NCBI GenBank assembly: GCA_937927675.1
Contig: CALBSG010000150.1
Location: forward strand, 1 to 35,147
Direction of reading: 5' to 3'
Length of the DNA: 35,147 nucleotides
Source of the DNA: an uncultured Paracoccaceae bacterium
GTDB taxonomy: Bacteria; Pseudomonadota; Alphaproteobacteria; Rhodobacterales; Rhodobacteraceae
How positions within the stretch are numbered: position 1 is the stretch's first letter; the number at the start of each line of letters is the position of its first letter. Shown here piece after piece: positions 8,934 through 16,977 of this stretch. Position numbers and translations under genes: made by a program. Below the pieces are notes generated by a model. The model made no database searches, was not told the origin of the DNA, and saw only the letters and a list, made by a program, of their open reading frames with translations.

Positions 8934-10187
8934 TCAGCCCAGTTTCAGCCGGTCGATGCCGATCAGACGGTCATACAGCCAGTACAGAAGCAGGATTGCG
9001 GCCAGAAGCATCGCAGCAAGTGCCGCGGCCAGCGACCAGTTCGATTTCGTCATGTGGAAGCTGATGAGGTTCGAGATCAGCTGACCATCCGCACCGCCGA
9101 CAAGCGCGGGGGTGATGTAATAGCCAACAGCCAAGATGAACACCAACAGCGACCCGGCGGCGATACCCGGCAGGGTTTGCGGCAGATAGACCCGACGGAA
9201 TGTGGTCCAGGACGTCGCCCCCAGCGAGCGCGCGGCGCGGGCATAGCTGGGCGGGATGACCCGCATCACCGAATAAAGCGGCAGGATCATGAACGGGAGC
9301 AGCACATGGGTCATCGCCACGATCGTGCCGGTCATGTTGTACATGGCAGCGATGCGGTTCTCGTCGCTGATCACACCCAGCCAGACCATAAGGTCGTTCA
9401 AGATGCCCTGTTCTTGCAAAAGCGCGATCCAGCTTGTGGTCCGCACCAGCAGCGAGGTCCAGAACGGCAACAGCACAAGGATCATCAAGAGCGAGGAGCG
9501 CGACATCGGCAAGACAGCCAGAAGATGCGCAACCGGGAAGGCCAGCAGCAGGCAGATCACCGTGATGATGCCAGAGACGAGGAAGGTCTTGAAGAACAGG
9601 TAAAGATAGATCCGGTCCTTGTCGCCCCCGCGTTCCCAGCCATTGTCGCCCAACTTGTTGTCGGTGCCGACTTTGTAGAATTCGGTGGTGTATTTAGATG
9701 ACGCGGCTTCCATCCCACGCCACAGCGCCGGGCTGGCCCAGTCTGTATCGACCGCAATCAGCGCCTCTTTGAACGGGGCTTTCAGGTTCTTTGCCTCACG
9801 CGCGCCTTTCTTGAACAGGCTGATGGTGCCCGGCACGGTATAGTTGATGCGGGTGCCAGAGATGCCGGTCAGCTTCTCGGTCTGCATCAAGGCAAGATCC
9901 TTGACCAGCGCCGCGTAAGCCTCTTCGGGGGGATTTGCATAGTCAAACCCGGAATTCGCAGAGAACCATTCCACCAGCGCGGGAGCAGACTTGGCAAAGC
10001 CGTCATGTTCAACCGAACGCTTCAGCATATAGCCGATCGGAATGAGAAAGGTCAGAAGGACAAACAAAAGCAGCGGCAAGACCAGCATGAACGCCCGGCG
10101 CTTTGCGCGGGACTGCGCGATGGCCAAGGCCTCTTTCAACGGGCGGCCGTCGGCGGTGGTCAACAATTCAGTGGAAGCTTCAGCCAT
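8934..10187 (-). CDS. potB: Polyamine-type ABC transporter permease (PotB-like) with large periplasmic insert
   Basis: Second permease of the importer, 417 residues against roughly 285 in classical PotB. The extra length lies between helix 1 (about 32-54) and helix 2 (about 194-217). This soluble stretch of roughly 140 residues is rich in Lys, Asp and Trp and must face the periplasm. The C-terminal half carries the EAA loop (YARAARSLGATSWTTFRRVY) and remaining helices. GAGGGA precedes ATG 10187. The insert may help dock the binding protein; this is inference. Confidence 0.9.
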   Translation of the reverse strand: MAEASTELLTTADGRPLKEALAIAQSRAKRRAFMLVLPLLLFVLLTFLIPIGYMLKRSVEHDGFAKSAPALVEWFSANSGFDYANPPEEAYAALVKDLALMQTEKLTGISGTRINYTVPGTISLFKKGAREAKNLKAPFKEALIAVDTDWASPALWRGMEAASSKYTTEFYKVGTDNKLGDNGWERGGDKDRIYLYLFFKTFLVSGIITVICLLLAFPVAHLLAVLPMSRSSLLMILVLLPFWTSLLVRTTSWIALLQEQGILNDLMVWLGVISDENRIAAMYNMTGTIVAMTHVLLPFMILPLYSVMRVIPPSYARAARSLGATSWTTFRRVYLPQTLPGIAAGSLLVFILAVGYYITPALVGGADGQLISNLISFHMTKSNWSLAAALAAMLLAAILLLYWLYDRLIGIDRLKLG

Positions 10188-10212
10188 GGCCGTTCCCTCA
10201 TTGCTTGGGGGT

Positions 10213-10238
10213 CGGGCGCGAAGTTGCCTCCGCGCCCG
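10213..10238 (-). promoter_or_regulatory. Second GC hairpin before potB-like gene
   Basis: CGGGCGCG at 10213-10220 and CGCGCCCG at 10231-10238 form a perfect 8-bp stem with a 10-nt loop, just downstream of the first stem-loop. Together the two fill most of the 102-nt gap between binding protein and permease. Confidence 0.45.
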
Positions 10239-10253
10239 GTGTTACTTTTCGGC

Positions 10254-10278
10254 GGCAAGGGCCTGTTTGGCCCCTGCC
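10254..10278 (-). promoter_or_regulatory. Stem-loop downstream of the binding-protein gene
   Basis: On the minus-strand transcript GGCAGGGGCC, loop AAACA, GGCCCTTGCC forms a 10-bp stem that includes one G.U pair; on the plus strand that position is an A.C mismatch, so the structure favours minus-strand RNA. It lies 11 nt after the binding-protein stop. No U-run follows, which suggests an mRNA-stabilising or partial attenuating element that keeps the binding protein more abundant than the permeases. Confidence 0.55.
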
Positions 10279-10289
10279 CTGTAACCAGA

Positions 10290-11363
10290 TTACTGCGACA
10301 GCCAGGACTGGAAGCGCTCGTTCAGTTCTGCGTCGTGGTCGACCCAGAAGTCGGACGAGGTCAGAAGAGCATTCTTCATGTTGTCCGGGTTGGTCGGCGA
10401 GTGCGGAGCCATGTCGGTCTTGCCATCTTTGTAGATGATCGGCTCGGCGTTGGACGACTTGCGCGGAGCGCCGTACGAGATCTGCTGAGCTTGCGCGCGC
10501 AGGCCTTCGGTCGAAGTGGCGTAGGAAACGAATTCCAGAGCCAGATCTTTGTTCGGAGCGCCCTTCGGAATGACGTACAGTTCGCTTTCGAAGGTCTGAC
10601 CATCCCAAACGATCTGGAACGGTTTGCCTTCGCCAACAGCGGCACCGAAGATACGGCCGTTGTAAGCGGTGGTCATCGCGACTTCGCCGTCAGCCAGCAG
10701 CTGCGGAGCCTGTGCGCCAGCTTCCCACCAGACAACTTCCGACTTGATGGTGTCGAGTTTCGCGAACGCGCGGTCCACACCTTCCGGGGTCGCCAGGGTC
10801 GCGTAGACGTCGCCAACAGCAACGCCATCAGCGATCAGAGCGAATTCCAGAACGGCTTTGGCGCCTTTTTTCAGGCCGCGCTTGCCCGGGAACTTGGCCA
10901 GGTCGAAGAAGTCAGCAGCGGTCGAAGGAGCAGCGCCTTCGGCATACTTGGTGGTGTCATAGGCGTAGACGTTCGACCAGATGTCGGTTGCAACGCCGCA
11001 CTCGGTGATTGCGCCGGGGAAGAAGTCGTCAACAGCAGCGGTGCCATCGGCGCCGGGCTTGACAACTGCCGGGTCGATCGGCTCCAGAACGCCTTCGTCG
11101 CACAGACGAACAGCGTCAGCATATTCGATCGAGGCGACGTCAACGGTGACGTTGCCAGCTTCGACCATGGCCTTGATCGCCGGAGCCGGGTTGTCGCTGT
11201 CAACCATGACAGCGGCGTTGCCGGTGGCAGCAGCCCACGGCTTCACATGAGCTTCGGTCTGAGCCGCGCCGTAAGCGCCGCCCCAGGACATCACGGTGAC
11301 GTCAGCGTTTGCAGCGAAAGCAAAGCTGGTCAGCGCGGTGGTCAAAACGAGAAGTTTTTTCAT
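10290..11363 (-). CDS. potD: Periplasmic polyamine-type substrate-binding protein
   Basis: Extracellular solute-binding protein, family 1 (PotD/PotF-like), 357 residues. The signal peptide MKKLLVLTTALTSFAFAANA is cleaved near ANA-DV. The mature protein starts with VTVMSWGGAYGAAQTEA, typical for this family, and carries Trp/Asp/Glu-rich ligand-pocket segments such as VVWWEAGAQAPQLLADGEVA. I start at ATG 11363, preceded by GGGAG, rather than an upstream start that adds a basic non-signal stretch. Codon use is strongly biased towards C-ending codons, as expected for a highly expressed gene. It is second in the operon after the ATPase; the exact ligand cannot be read from sequence. Confidence 0.9.
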   Translation of the reverse strand: MKKLLVLTTALTSFAFAANADVTVMSWGGAYGAAQTEAHVKPWAAATGNAAVMVDSDNPAPAIKAMVEAGNVTVDVASIEYADAVRLCDEGVLEPIDPAVVKPGADGTAAVDDFFPGAITECGVATDIWSNVYAYDTTKYAEGAAPSTAADFFDLAKFPGKRGLKKGAKAVLEFALIADGVAVGDVYATLATPEGVDRAFAKLDTIKSEVVWWEAGAQAPQLLADGEVAMTTAYNGRIFGAAVGEGKPFQIVWDGQTFESELYVIPKGAPNKDLALEFVSYATSTEGLRAQAQQISYGAPRKSSNAEPIIYKDGKTDMAPHSPTNPDNMKNALLTSSDFWVDHDAELNERFQSWLSQ

Positions 11364-11433
11364 TGTTTTCTCCCAGTTGGTGGTCAGTCTAAGTTTCCGC
11401 CCCTCTGCAGAACGGGCGGCGGCCTTTTTGGCC

Positions 11434-12531
11434 TTACATCGGATCAAGGGCGCGGGCGTCCTGCGGATGCCAACCCACCTTCATCTTCTGTCCCGGGCTG
11501 AGGCGGGTCTGCCCCAGCGTGTTGCGCATCTTCATCACGAAGTCATTCGACCCCGCAACGCGAAGAACCACGCGCAGAATATCGCCCATATAGATGATCT
11601 CCAGCACTTCGGCGTCGATCATGTGCGCCCCTGCGGGCATCATTTCGGGCTTGAACTCCACCCGTTCGGGTCGGATCGATACAAGGGTCTTCTGCCCTTT
11701 TTCCTTGATGTTCACGGCGGTGGCGTCGATCAGTTCGCCCGTTGCCAGACGCACCAGAGCCTTGTCGCCGTTCAGTTCCTCAATGGTGCCCGGCAGCTTG
11801 TTGTTCTCGCCGATGAACTGCGCGACGAAGCTGTTTTCGGGGCGTTCATAAAGGTCGGCGGGCGGAGCAAGCTGCTGGATGCGGCCATCGTTGAACACGG
11901 CAACCCGGTCGGACATGGTCAGAGCTTCGCCCTGATCGTGGGTCACGTAGACCACGGTGATGCCAAGAGATTCGTGCAAGTGCTTGATTTCAAACTGCAT
12001 GTGTTCACGCAGCTGCTTGTCCAAGGCGCCAAGCGGTTCGTCCATCAGCACGAGCTTGGGATCGAACACCAAAGCGCGGGCAAGTGCGATCCGCTGCTGC
12101 TGACCGCCCGAAAGCTGGGCCGGGCGACGGTTGGCAAAGGCCCCCATCTGCACCATGTCCAGCGCGCGCTTGATCTTGGATTCGCGTTCATCTTTGCCCA
12201 TGCCGCGCACTTCCAGCGGGAAGGCAAGGTTTTCACCCACGGTCATGTGCGGGAACAGCGCATAGTTCTGGAACACCATGCCAATGCCGCGCTTGTGCGG
12301 CGGCACTTGGTTGATCGGCGTGCCATCCAGTCGAATCTCGCCATGGGTGGCGGTTTCAAAACCGGCAAGCATCATGAGGCAGGTGGTTTTCCCTGACCCG
12401 GACGGCCCCAACATCGTAAGGAACTCGCCTTTGCCGATCGAAAGGTTCAGATCCTTTACGACGAGGCTGACCCCATCATAACTTTTTTGAACGTGTTCAA
12501 AGGCAACGAAAGCGTCGTTCTGGCTGGTCAT
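11434..12531 (-). CDS. potA: Polyamine-type ABC transporter ATP-binding protein
   Basis: ATPase that powers the importer, 365 residues from ATG 12531. Walker A GPSGSGKTT lies at 42-50, the Q-loop in VFQNY, signature LSGGQQQR at 140-147, Walker B LVLMDEP at 160-166, D-loop GALD, and H-loop His198 in VTHD. A TOBE-type domain occupies the C-terminal third. I rejected the in-frame start at 12666 because it adds about 45 residues without family similarity. This is the first gene of the operon, followed 70 nt later by the binding protein. Confidence 0.93.
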   Translation of the reverse strand: MTSQNDAFVAFEHVQKSYDGVSLVVKDLNLSIGKGEFLTMLGPSGSGKTTCLMMLAGFETATHGEIRLDGTPINQVPPHKRGIGMVFQNYALFPHMTVGENLAFPLEVRGMGKDERESKIKRALDMVQMGAFANRRPAQLSGGQQQRIALARALVFDPKLVLMDEPLGALDKQLREHMQFEIKHLHESLGITVVYVTHDQGEALTMSDRVAVFNDGRIQQLAPPADLYERPENSFVAQFIGENNKLPGTIEELNGDKALVRLATGELIDATAVNIKEKGQKTLVSIRPERVEFKPEMMPAGAHMIDAEVLEIIYMGDILRVVLRVAGSNDFVMKMRNTLGQTRLSPGQKMKVGWHPQDARALDPM

Positions 12532-12736
12532 CCCAGTCAATCTCCCCGTCTGTCCGGCAGCTACCCTGCACTTGTGGTCCTGCGACTTAAGCCAATGCGC
12601 ATGTCGTTTGCAATCGGCTATTCGTCGCGTTGCAGCATGCATGGCAATTGCGGGCGGATCGGGCATTTTACGCCCTATTTGCCGCGCAGAACGGCATCGG
12701 AAAAATCATCAGGCAGGAGAATCGGCTGCCGCGGCG
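12532..12736 (-). promoter_or_regulatory. Leader/promoter region of the polyamine operon
   Basis: This 205-nt gap lies between the RTX stop and the ATPase start, both on the minus strand, so it must hold the polyamine operon promoter and any RTX terminator. I see an imperfect palindrome at 12630-12647 (TTGC-AG-CATGCATG-GCAA) that could be an operator. A weak minus-strand promoter-like pair (TTGCAA, 17 nt, TTAAGT) lies in 12581-12615. I see no convincing terminator for the RTX gene. Confidence 0.3.
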
Positions 12737-15700
12737 TCAACCCGCCGGTTCGGACATCGCGATTTTCTGCGGGATTTGACCGGACGGGAAAAAGCGATTC
12801 CCTGATGTTAGCGGAAACTGCCGGTGCTGAGCATGCCATGTTCGCGCCGCAGCCAAGGTCAAAAGCGACAAACACCGCGCCCCATAGCTTGCGGCCGGGG
12901 ACCAGCCCGACACCGGCGGTTGCAAGCCGCGCAGCACTGCGACCAGACTGCTGCGTTGGTCAGGAAGAAAGGCCGACATCGCCTGTTGGCCGGGGAACAG
13001 GCTTTCGACCGGGCAGCCATGTGCGACCATCAGCGCGTGCCGGGGCAACAGGATGTGATGGTAGCTGACGTCCTGCGGGCGCGTGATGGTGCGAGCGCCC
13101 CAGCCCAGCGCGGCCAGATGCCCCACCCGGATCAGCGCCCGGCCTTTGCCAGCCACCTCGACCGCCAGAGCATGCTGCTTGGACAGCACCAGATCGCGGG
13201 TCGCGCCATGGCGGCCCGCCGGCACGCGCACCGGGCAGAGCTGCGGATTGGCCGCCAACATCCCCGCCGTCAGCCGCCGCCGCCCCACCCACATCACCGG
13301 TGCCGTCCCCCCATCGGCCAGCGTAACCAGATCCCCCGGCCGCAGGCTTTCCACCCGCCGCGCCCCGCCCGGTGTCTCAATCCGGGTGCCTGCCGTAAAA
13401 CACGGCACCCCCATCGCAGCCAACATCCCCGGCTGCGACACAGCCGTCGGCGCCACCCCTTGCAACAGGATGCTTTCGCCTTCGGGAAAGGTCAGCAGCG
13501 CATTCCCATACCCGTCATCGGTGATGGTGACATCCCAACTGCGCACCGGGCTGCCATCCGGGGCAAGCAGCCCCGAAACATCCAGCTGGTCTGTCGTCTG
13601 TCCAGCGACCAGCTGCATCTCAAAGTCGCTGATGGAATCGCCACCACCAGCTTGCATAAATTCGAACCGGTCGAACCCGGTGCCGCCACTCAGGCTGTCT
13701 TGACCGGAACCGCCGCGCAAGGTGTCGTTATCGGCGCCACCAAACAGGCTGTCGTTGCCGCTGCCGCCATCAAGCATCGTGTTGCCGGACATATCCGACA
13801 AATAGTCGTCACCCGCATCACCATAGGCAATGTCATCGCCCACACCGGTGAAGAGCCAGTCATTGCCGGCACCGCCATAAAGCAGATCATTGCCCAGATC
13901 GCCGTTCAGCGAATCGCTGCCGTCGCCACCATATTCGGTGTCGTTGCCATCGCCGCCCGTGACATGGTCGGCGCCCGCGCCCCCCGTCACAAGGTCATTG
14001 CCGCCGCCCGCCGTGATATTCAGCGCCGTCGGGCTGGCCGCGCCATTGATCGTATCGGCAAAGTTGGTGCCCTGCACGGCCTCGATCTGGCCAAAGTTGC
14101 CCTGCCCGCCATTGGCCGTAGCATAGGTGCCAGATTCGGTTCCAGTATAGGTGATCGAAACGCCAGCCGACTGGCCGGTGAACGTCAGCGTGTCAAAATC
14201 ACCTGACGATTCGCCCCCAATAAGGGTGTCGTTGCCCTCCCCTTCGCCGATCTGGAAGATGTCGCTGTCAGCACCGCCATCGACAAGGTCGTTGCCAGTG
14301 CCCCCCTTCAGAACATCGCTGCCCTGACCGCCAAAGAGGTTGTCGTTGCCAGCCCCGCCATAGACCGTGTCGTTGCCCGCCCCAGCAACCACCGTGTCCG
14401 CGCCACTGCCCCCGGTGACGCTGTCGCTGCCCGCGCCGGTGGAATAGGACATTCCCCCACTGTCAGCCGCGCCGGATATCATGTCAGCGAAGGCGGATCC
14501 GGTCACCTCCTCGATCTCGGCAAAGGTCAGCGTTGCACCGCCGCCTGTGGCGGTGCCTGCCCCAGTGCCGGTCAGCGTCACCGTCACACCGATCGGCGTG
14601 CCGCTCAGATCCAGACGGTCAAAGTCATCGCCGCCTTCGCCGCCGTAGACACTGTCATTCGCCCCAGCGACGAGAACATCGCGCCCGTCACCGCCAAAAA
14701 GTGCGTCACTGCCGCCATCCAGATCAATGCGGCTGGTCAGCGTGTCATCGCCCGTCCCGCCATAAGCGGTGTCGTTGGCAAAATCGGCAGCCGTCAGATC
14801 AAGGCTGTCGTTCCCCCCATCCCCATAAAGAAGGTCGGCCCCCGCCCCGCCATCCAGCGTGTCATTCTCTGTGCCACCATAAAGTGCGTCATTCTCGCCG
14901 CCGCCATAAAGCGCGTCGTTGCCCGCTCCGCCTTGCACAAGATCATTGCCGGATTCGGCACTGACCACATCGTTGCCCGAGCCGCCATAAATTGTATCAG
15001 CGCCATCGCCCGACCAGATGGTGTCTTCGCCATCACCCGCATCGATAAAGCTGTCGCCGGTGAAAATCTGGTTGGGCTGGTCATCGATCAGATCGTTGCC
15101 AGTGCCGCCATAAACCGTATCGCGCCCAGACCCGAAATAAAGCGTGTCATCGCCAGAGCCGCCATCCACAAGGTCATTGCCCGACCCGCTGGTGATGGCA
15201 TCATTGCCGCCATTGCCCCAGATCGAAACATCGTCGGTGTCAGCCCCGGCATTCAGCGTATCGGCGTAAGCGGTGCCACTGACACCTTCTGCCCCGGTGA
15301 AACTGCCGCTCGCCGCCCCGCTGCCATAGCTGTAGGTGCCGGCATCCGACGCGGTAAAGCTGACCGTGACGCCCGTTTGCGTTTGGGTATTGCCGAACGC
15401 CAGCATGTCGGCGTCGCCGCTGGCTTCGCCCAAATCGTAGAAATCCAGATTGTGATCATCAGAGATGCTGGCAACATCATTGCCCGCCCCCCCGTAAGCA
15501 CTGTCATCGCCCGCCCCACCCGACAGCGTATCGTTGCCGGCGTCGCCATAAAGCTGGTCGTTTTCGCTGCCGCCGCTGATCCAATCATTGCCGAGGCCAC
15601 CAAAAAGGCTGTCGCTTTCGGTGCCGCCCGTGATGCTGTCATCCCCGTAGTCACCATAGATCGTATCCGCGCCCTGCCCGCCGGTGATCGTATCGTTAAA

Positions 15701-16594
15701 GCTTTCCGAAAAGACGTTGGCCTGCGCTGTCCCGCCCTCATAGGCCGCAAGATGCGTGCCGGTGGCGGCGTCGGTCAGCATCCAATTGTATTCGACATAG
15801 GTGTTGGTCGAATAGCTTTGGCCGGGCGCCAAGGTGGCATAAAGCTGGGCCACGCCATTGGTGTCGATCCAATAAAGATTGACCGTCATGGACGAGGTGT
15901 TGCTAAAGCTGACCGTCGTGGCTGTGACACCTGTGGCGGATGGGTAGGCCGCCGCATCGAAGGTGCGAATGTCGCCGCGGATCAGATCGGCGCCATCGCC
16001 GCCGATCAACTGGTCGCTGCCCTGCCCGCCTTCCAGCGTGTCATTCTCGCTGCCGCCGTCCAGCGTATCGCTGCCGTCATCCCCTACGACGCGGTCATTG
16101 CCAGTCCCGGCATACATCCCGTCATTGCCCGTGCCGCCGACGAGCTGATCGTCCCCATTACCGCCATAGGCCACATCATTTCCGACGCCGCCGCGCAGCA
16201 TGTCGGCATTCCCGTCGCCGCCATAAAGCTGATCGTTGCCCTCACCGCCATAGGCCAAGTTGCCGCCGGCGTTGCCGCCATAGATGCTGTCGTCCCCAGC
16301 CCCGCCATACATCGAGTCAGAAGTATCCGACCCGCCGGCGATGTTGTCGTTCCCAGCCTCGCCATAAATCAGATCGCGGCCGTTGCTGGCCGTGACCGTG
16401 TCCCCGCCAGTGCCGCCATAGACCGTATCGGTGCCGTCGCCCGGGTTGATGCTGTCGGCCCCGTCGCCAGCATAGATCAGATCGTTGCCAGCCCCAGATG
16501 ACAGGGTGTCATTGCCGCCATAGCTATAAAGCGTATCGTTTTCGCTGCCGGTTGACAGCGTATCATTGCCGGAGCCGCCATATTGGGTTGCCAT
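12737..16594 (-). CDS. RTX (hemolysin-type Ca-binding repeat) protein with VHL-like and C-terminal Hint domains
   Basis: Giant acidic protein of 1285 residues with no Sec signal, as expected for type I secretion. Nonapeptide-type repeats (GGxGNDxLxG and variants) fill residues 6-210, 295-380, 455-655, 715-800 and 860-980 and should form Ca-binding parallel beta rolls. About residues 218-288 match the von Hippel-Lindau beta domain. Three copies of a roughly 55-residue module (394-450, 656-710, 799-853) interrupt the rolls. Residues 1061-1205 form a Hedgehog/intein (Hint) domain starting at VPCFTAGTRI (Cys1065), with His1141 in SKQHALAV and the RVESLRPGDLV motif. The last 80 residues are of unknown nature. 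The Hint domain may cut or modify the protein after export. No ABC/MFP secretion genes lie nearby. It ends 205 nt before the polyamine operon. Confidence 0.92.
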   Translation of the reverse strand: MATQYGGSGNDTLSTGSENDTLYSYGGNDTLSSGAGNDLIYAGDGADSINPGDGTDTVYGGTGGDTVTASNGRDLIYGEAGNDNIAGGSDTSDSMYGGAGDDSIYGGNAGGNLAYGGEGNDQLYGGDGNADMLRGGVGNDVAYGGNGDDQLVGGTGNDGMYAGTGNDRVVGDDGSDTLDGGSENDTLEGGQGSDQLIGGDGADLIRGDIRTFDAAAYPSATGVTATTVSFSNTSSMTVNLYWIDTNGVAQLYATLAPGQSYSTNTYVEYNWMLTDAATGTHLAAYEGGTAQANVFSESFNDTITGGQGADTIYGDYGDDSITGGTESDSLFGGLGNDWISGGSENDQLYGDAGNDTLSGGAGDDSAYGGAGNDVASISDDHNLDFYDLGEASGDADMLAFGNTQTQTGVTVSFTASDAGTYSYGSGAASGSFTGAEGVSGTAYADTLNAGADTDDVSIWGNGGNDAITSGSGNDLVDGGSGDDTLYFGSGRDTVYGGTGNDLIDDQPNQIFTGDSFIDAGDGEDTIWSGDGADTIYGGSGNDVVSAESGNDLVQGGAGNDALYGGGENDALYGGTENDTLDGGAGADLLYGDGGNDSLDLTAADFANDTAYGGTGDDTLTSRIDLDGGSDALFGGDGRDVLVAGANDSVYGGEGGDDFDRLDLSGTPIGVTVTLTGTGAGTATGGGATLTFAEIEEVTGSAFADMISGAADSGGMSYSTGAGSDSVTGGSGADTVVAGAGNDTVYGGAGNDNLFGGQGSDVLKGGTGNDLVDGGADSDIFQIGEGEGNDTLIGGESSGDFDTLTFTGQSAGVSITYTGTESGTYATANGGQGNFGQIEAVQGTNFADTINGAASPTALNITAGGGNDLVTGGAGADHVTGGDGNDTEYGGDGSDSLNGDLGNDLLYGGAGNDWLFTGVGDDIAYGDAGDDYLSDMSGNTMLDGGSGNDSLFGGADNDTLRGGSGQDSLSGGTGFDRFEFMQAGGGDSISDFEMQLVAGQTTDQLDVSGLLAPDGSPVRSWDVTITDDGYGNALLTFPEGESILLQGVAPTAVSQPGMLAAMGVPCFTAGTRIETPGGARRVESLRPGDLVTLADGGTAPVMWVGRRRLTAGMLAANPQLCPVRVPAGRHGATRDLVLSKQHALAVEVAGKGRALIRVGHLAALGWGARTITRPQDVSYHHILLPRHALMVAHGCPVESLFPGQQAMSAFLPDQRSSLVAVLRGLQPPVSGWSPAASYGARCLSLLTLAAARTWHAQHRQFPLTSGNRFFPSGQIPQKIAMSEPAG

Positions 16595-16649
16595 CGCCGC
16601 GCGCCTGTCTTTGCCCGCATCGCACGCGGGCCTGCAGATTGGCGCAGTA

Positions 16650-16672
16650 AGACCTAAGGTCTGGTTAAGACC
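16650..16672. promoter_or_regulatory. Palindrome and near-CtrA motif upstream of the RTX gene
   Basis: AGACCT-A-AGGTCT at 16650-16662 is a perfect interrupted palindrome, followed by GGTTAAGACC, which can pair alternatively with GGTCT. On the minus strand the segment reads TTAA-CCAGACC-TTAG, 7 of 8 matches to the CtrA half-site pair TTAA-N7-TTAA. It lies about 56 nt before the RTX start, in promoter range. Confidence 0.35.
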
Positions 16673-16748
16673 GTCATTTGGATCAAATTTTGAGGGATTC
16701 TGCTTGGGTGCCGCGTCTTAACGCTTGGCAAACTGACCCGAGGCAGAT

Positions 16749-16835
16749 TGGTGCGGATGAAAGGACTCGAACCTTCACTCCGGTTAAGGAACAGCGACCT
16801 CAACGCTGCGCGTCTACCAATTCCGCCACATCCGC
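16749..16835 (-). tRNA. tRNA-Leu (anticodon GAG)
   Basis: Minus-strand class II tRNA of 87 nt. Acceptor GCGGATG pairs with CATCCGC, followed by discriminator A and encoded CCA. The anticodon stem CAGCG/CGCTG encloses loop TTGAGGT, giving GAG for CUC/CUU leucine codons. The D-arm GGCGGAATTGGTAGACGC and T-loop GGTTCGAGTCC are typical of tRNA-Leu. Confidence 0.96.
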
Positions 16836-16977
16836 ACTGATCTGGCCTCGGGTGAAGCGCTGTTTAGCGGCAAGCCCGGGGGATGAAAAGAGGGATTCTG
16901 CAACTTCTTCGGTGTCCTGCGTTGCATTCTGCAGCCCGCCGCGCCATCTCTTGACCAGCCTTTGGGGGAGCGATGCA

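Noticed and set aside
10005..11501. 498-residue plus-strand open frame opposite the binding protein
   Set aside because: Antisense shadow of a highly expressed gene with C-ending codons.
12824..16501. Long plus-strand open frames opposite the RTX gene (12824-14206 and 14933-16501)
   Set aside because: They are antisense shadows of the repetitive, GC-rich RTX codons; their translations are low-complexity Ala/Ile/Arg repeats without a start signal or known domain.
12737..16594. Regularly spaced repeats suggesting a CRISPR array
   Set aside because: The periodicity is 27 nt or so and in frame, encoding GGxGNDxLx nonapeptides; there are no constant direct repeats with unique spacers and no cas genes.
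16678..16977. 100-residue N-terminal extension of LipB
   Set aside because: It would read through the tRNA-Leu gene; LipB proteins start at the MDQVEW-like segment, which has a strong SD.
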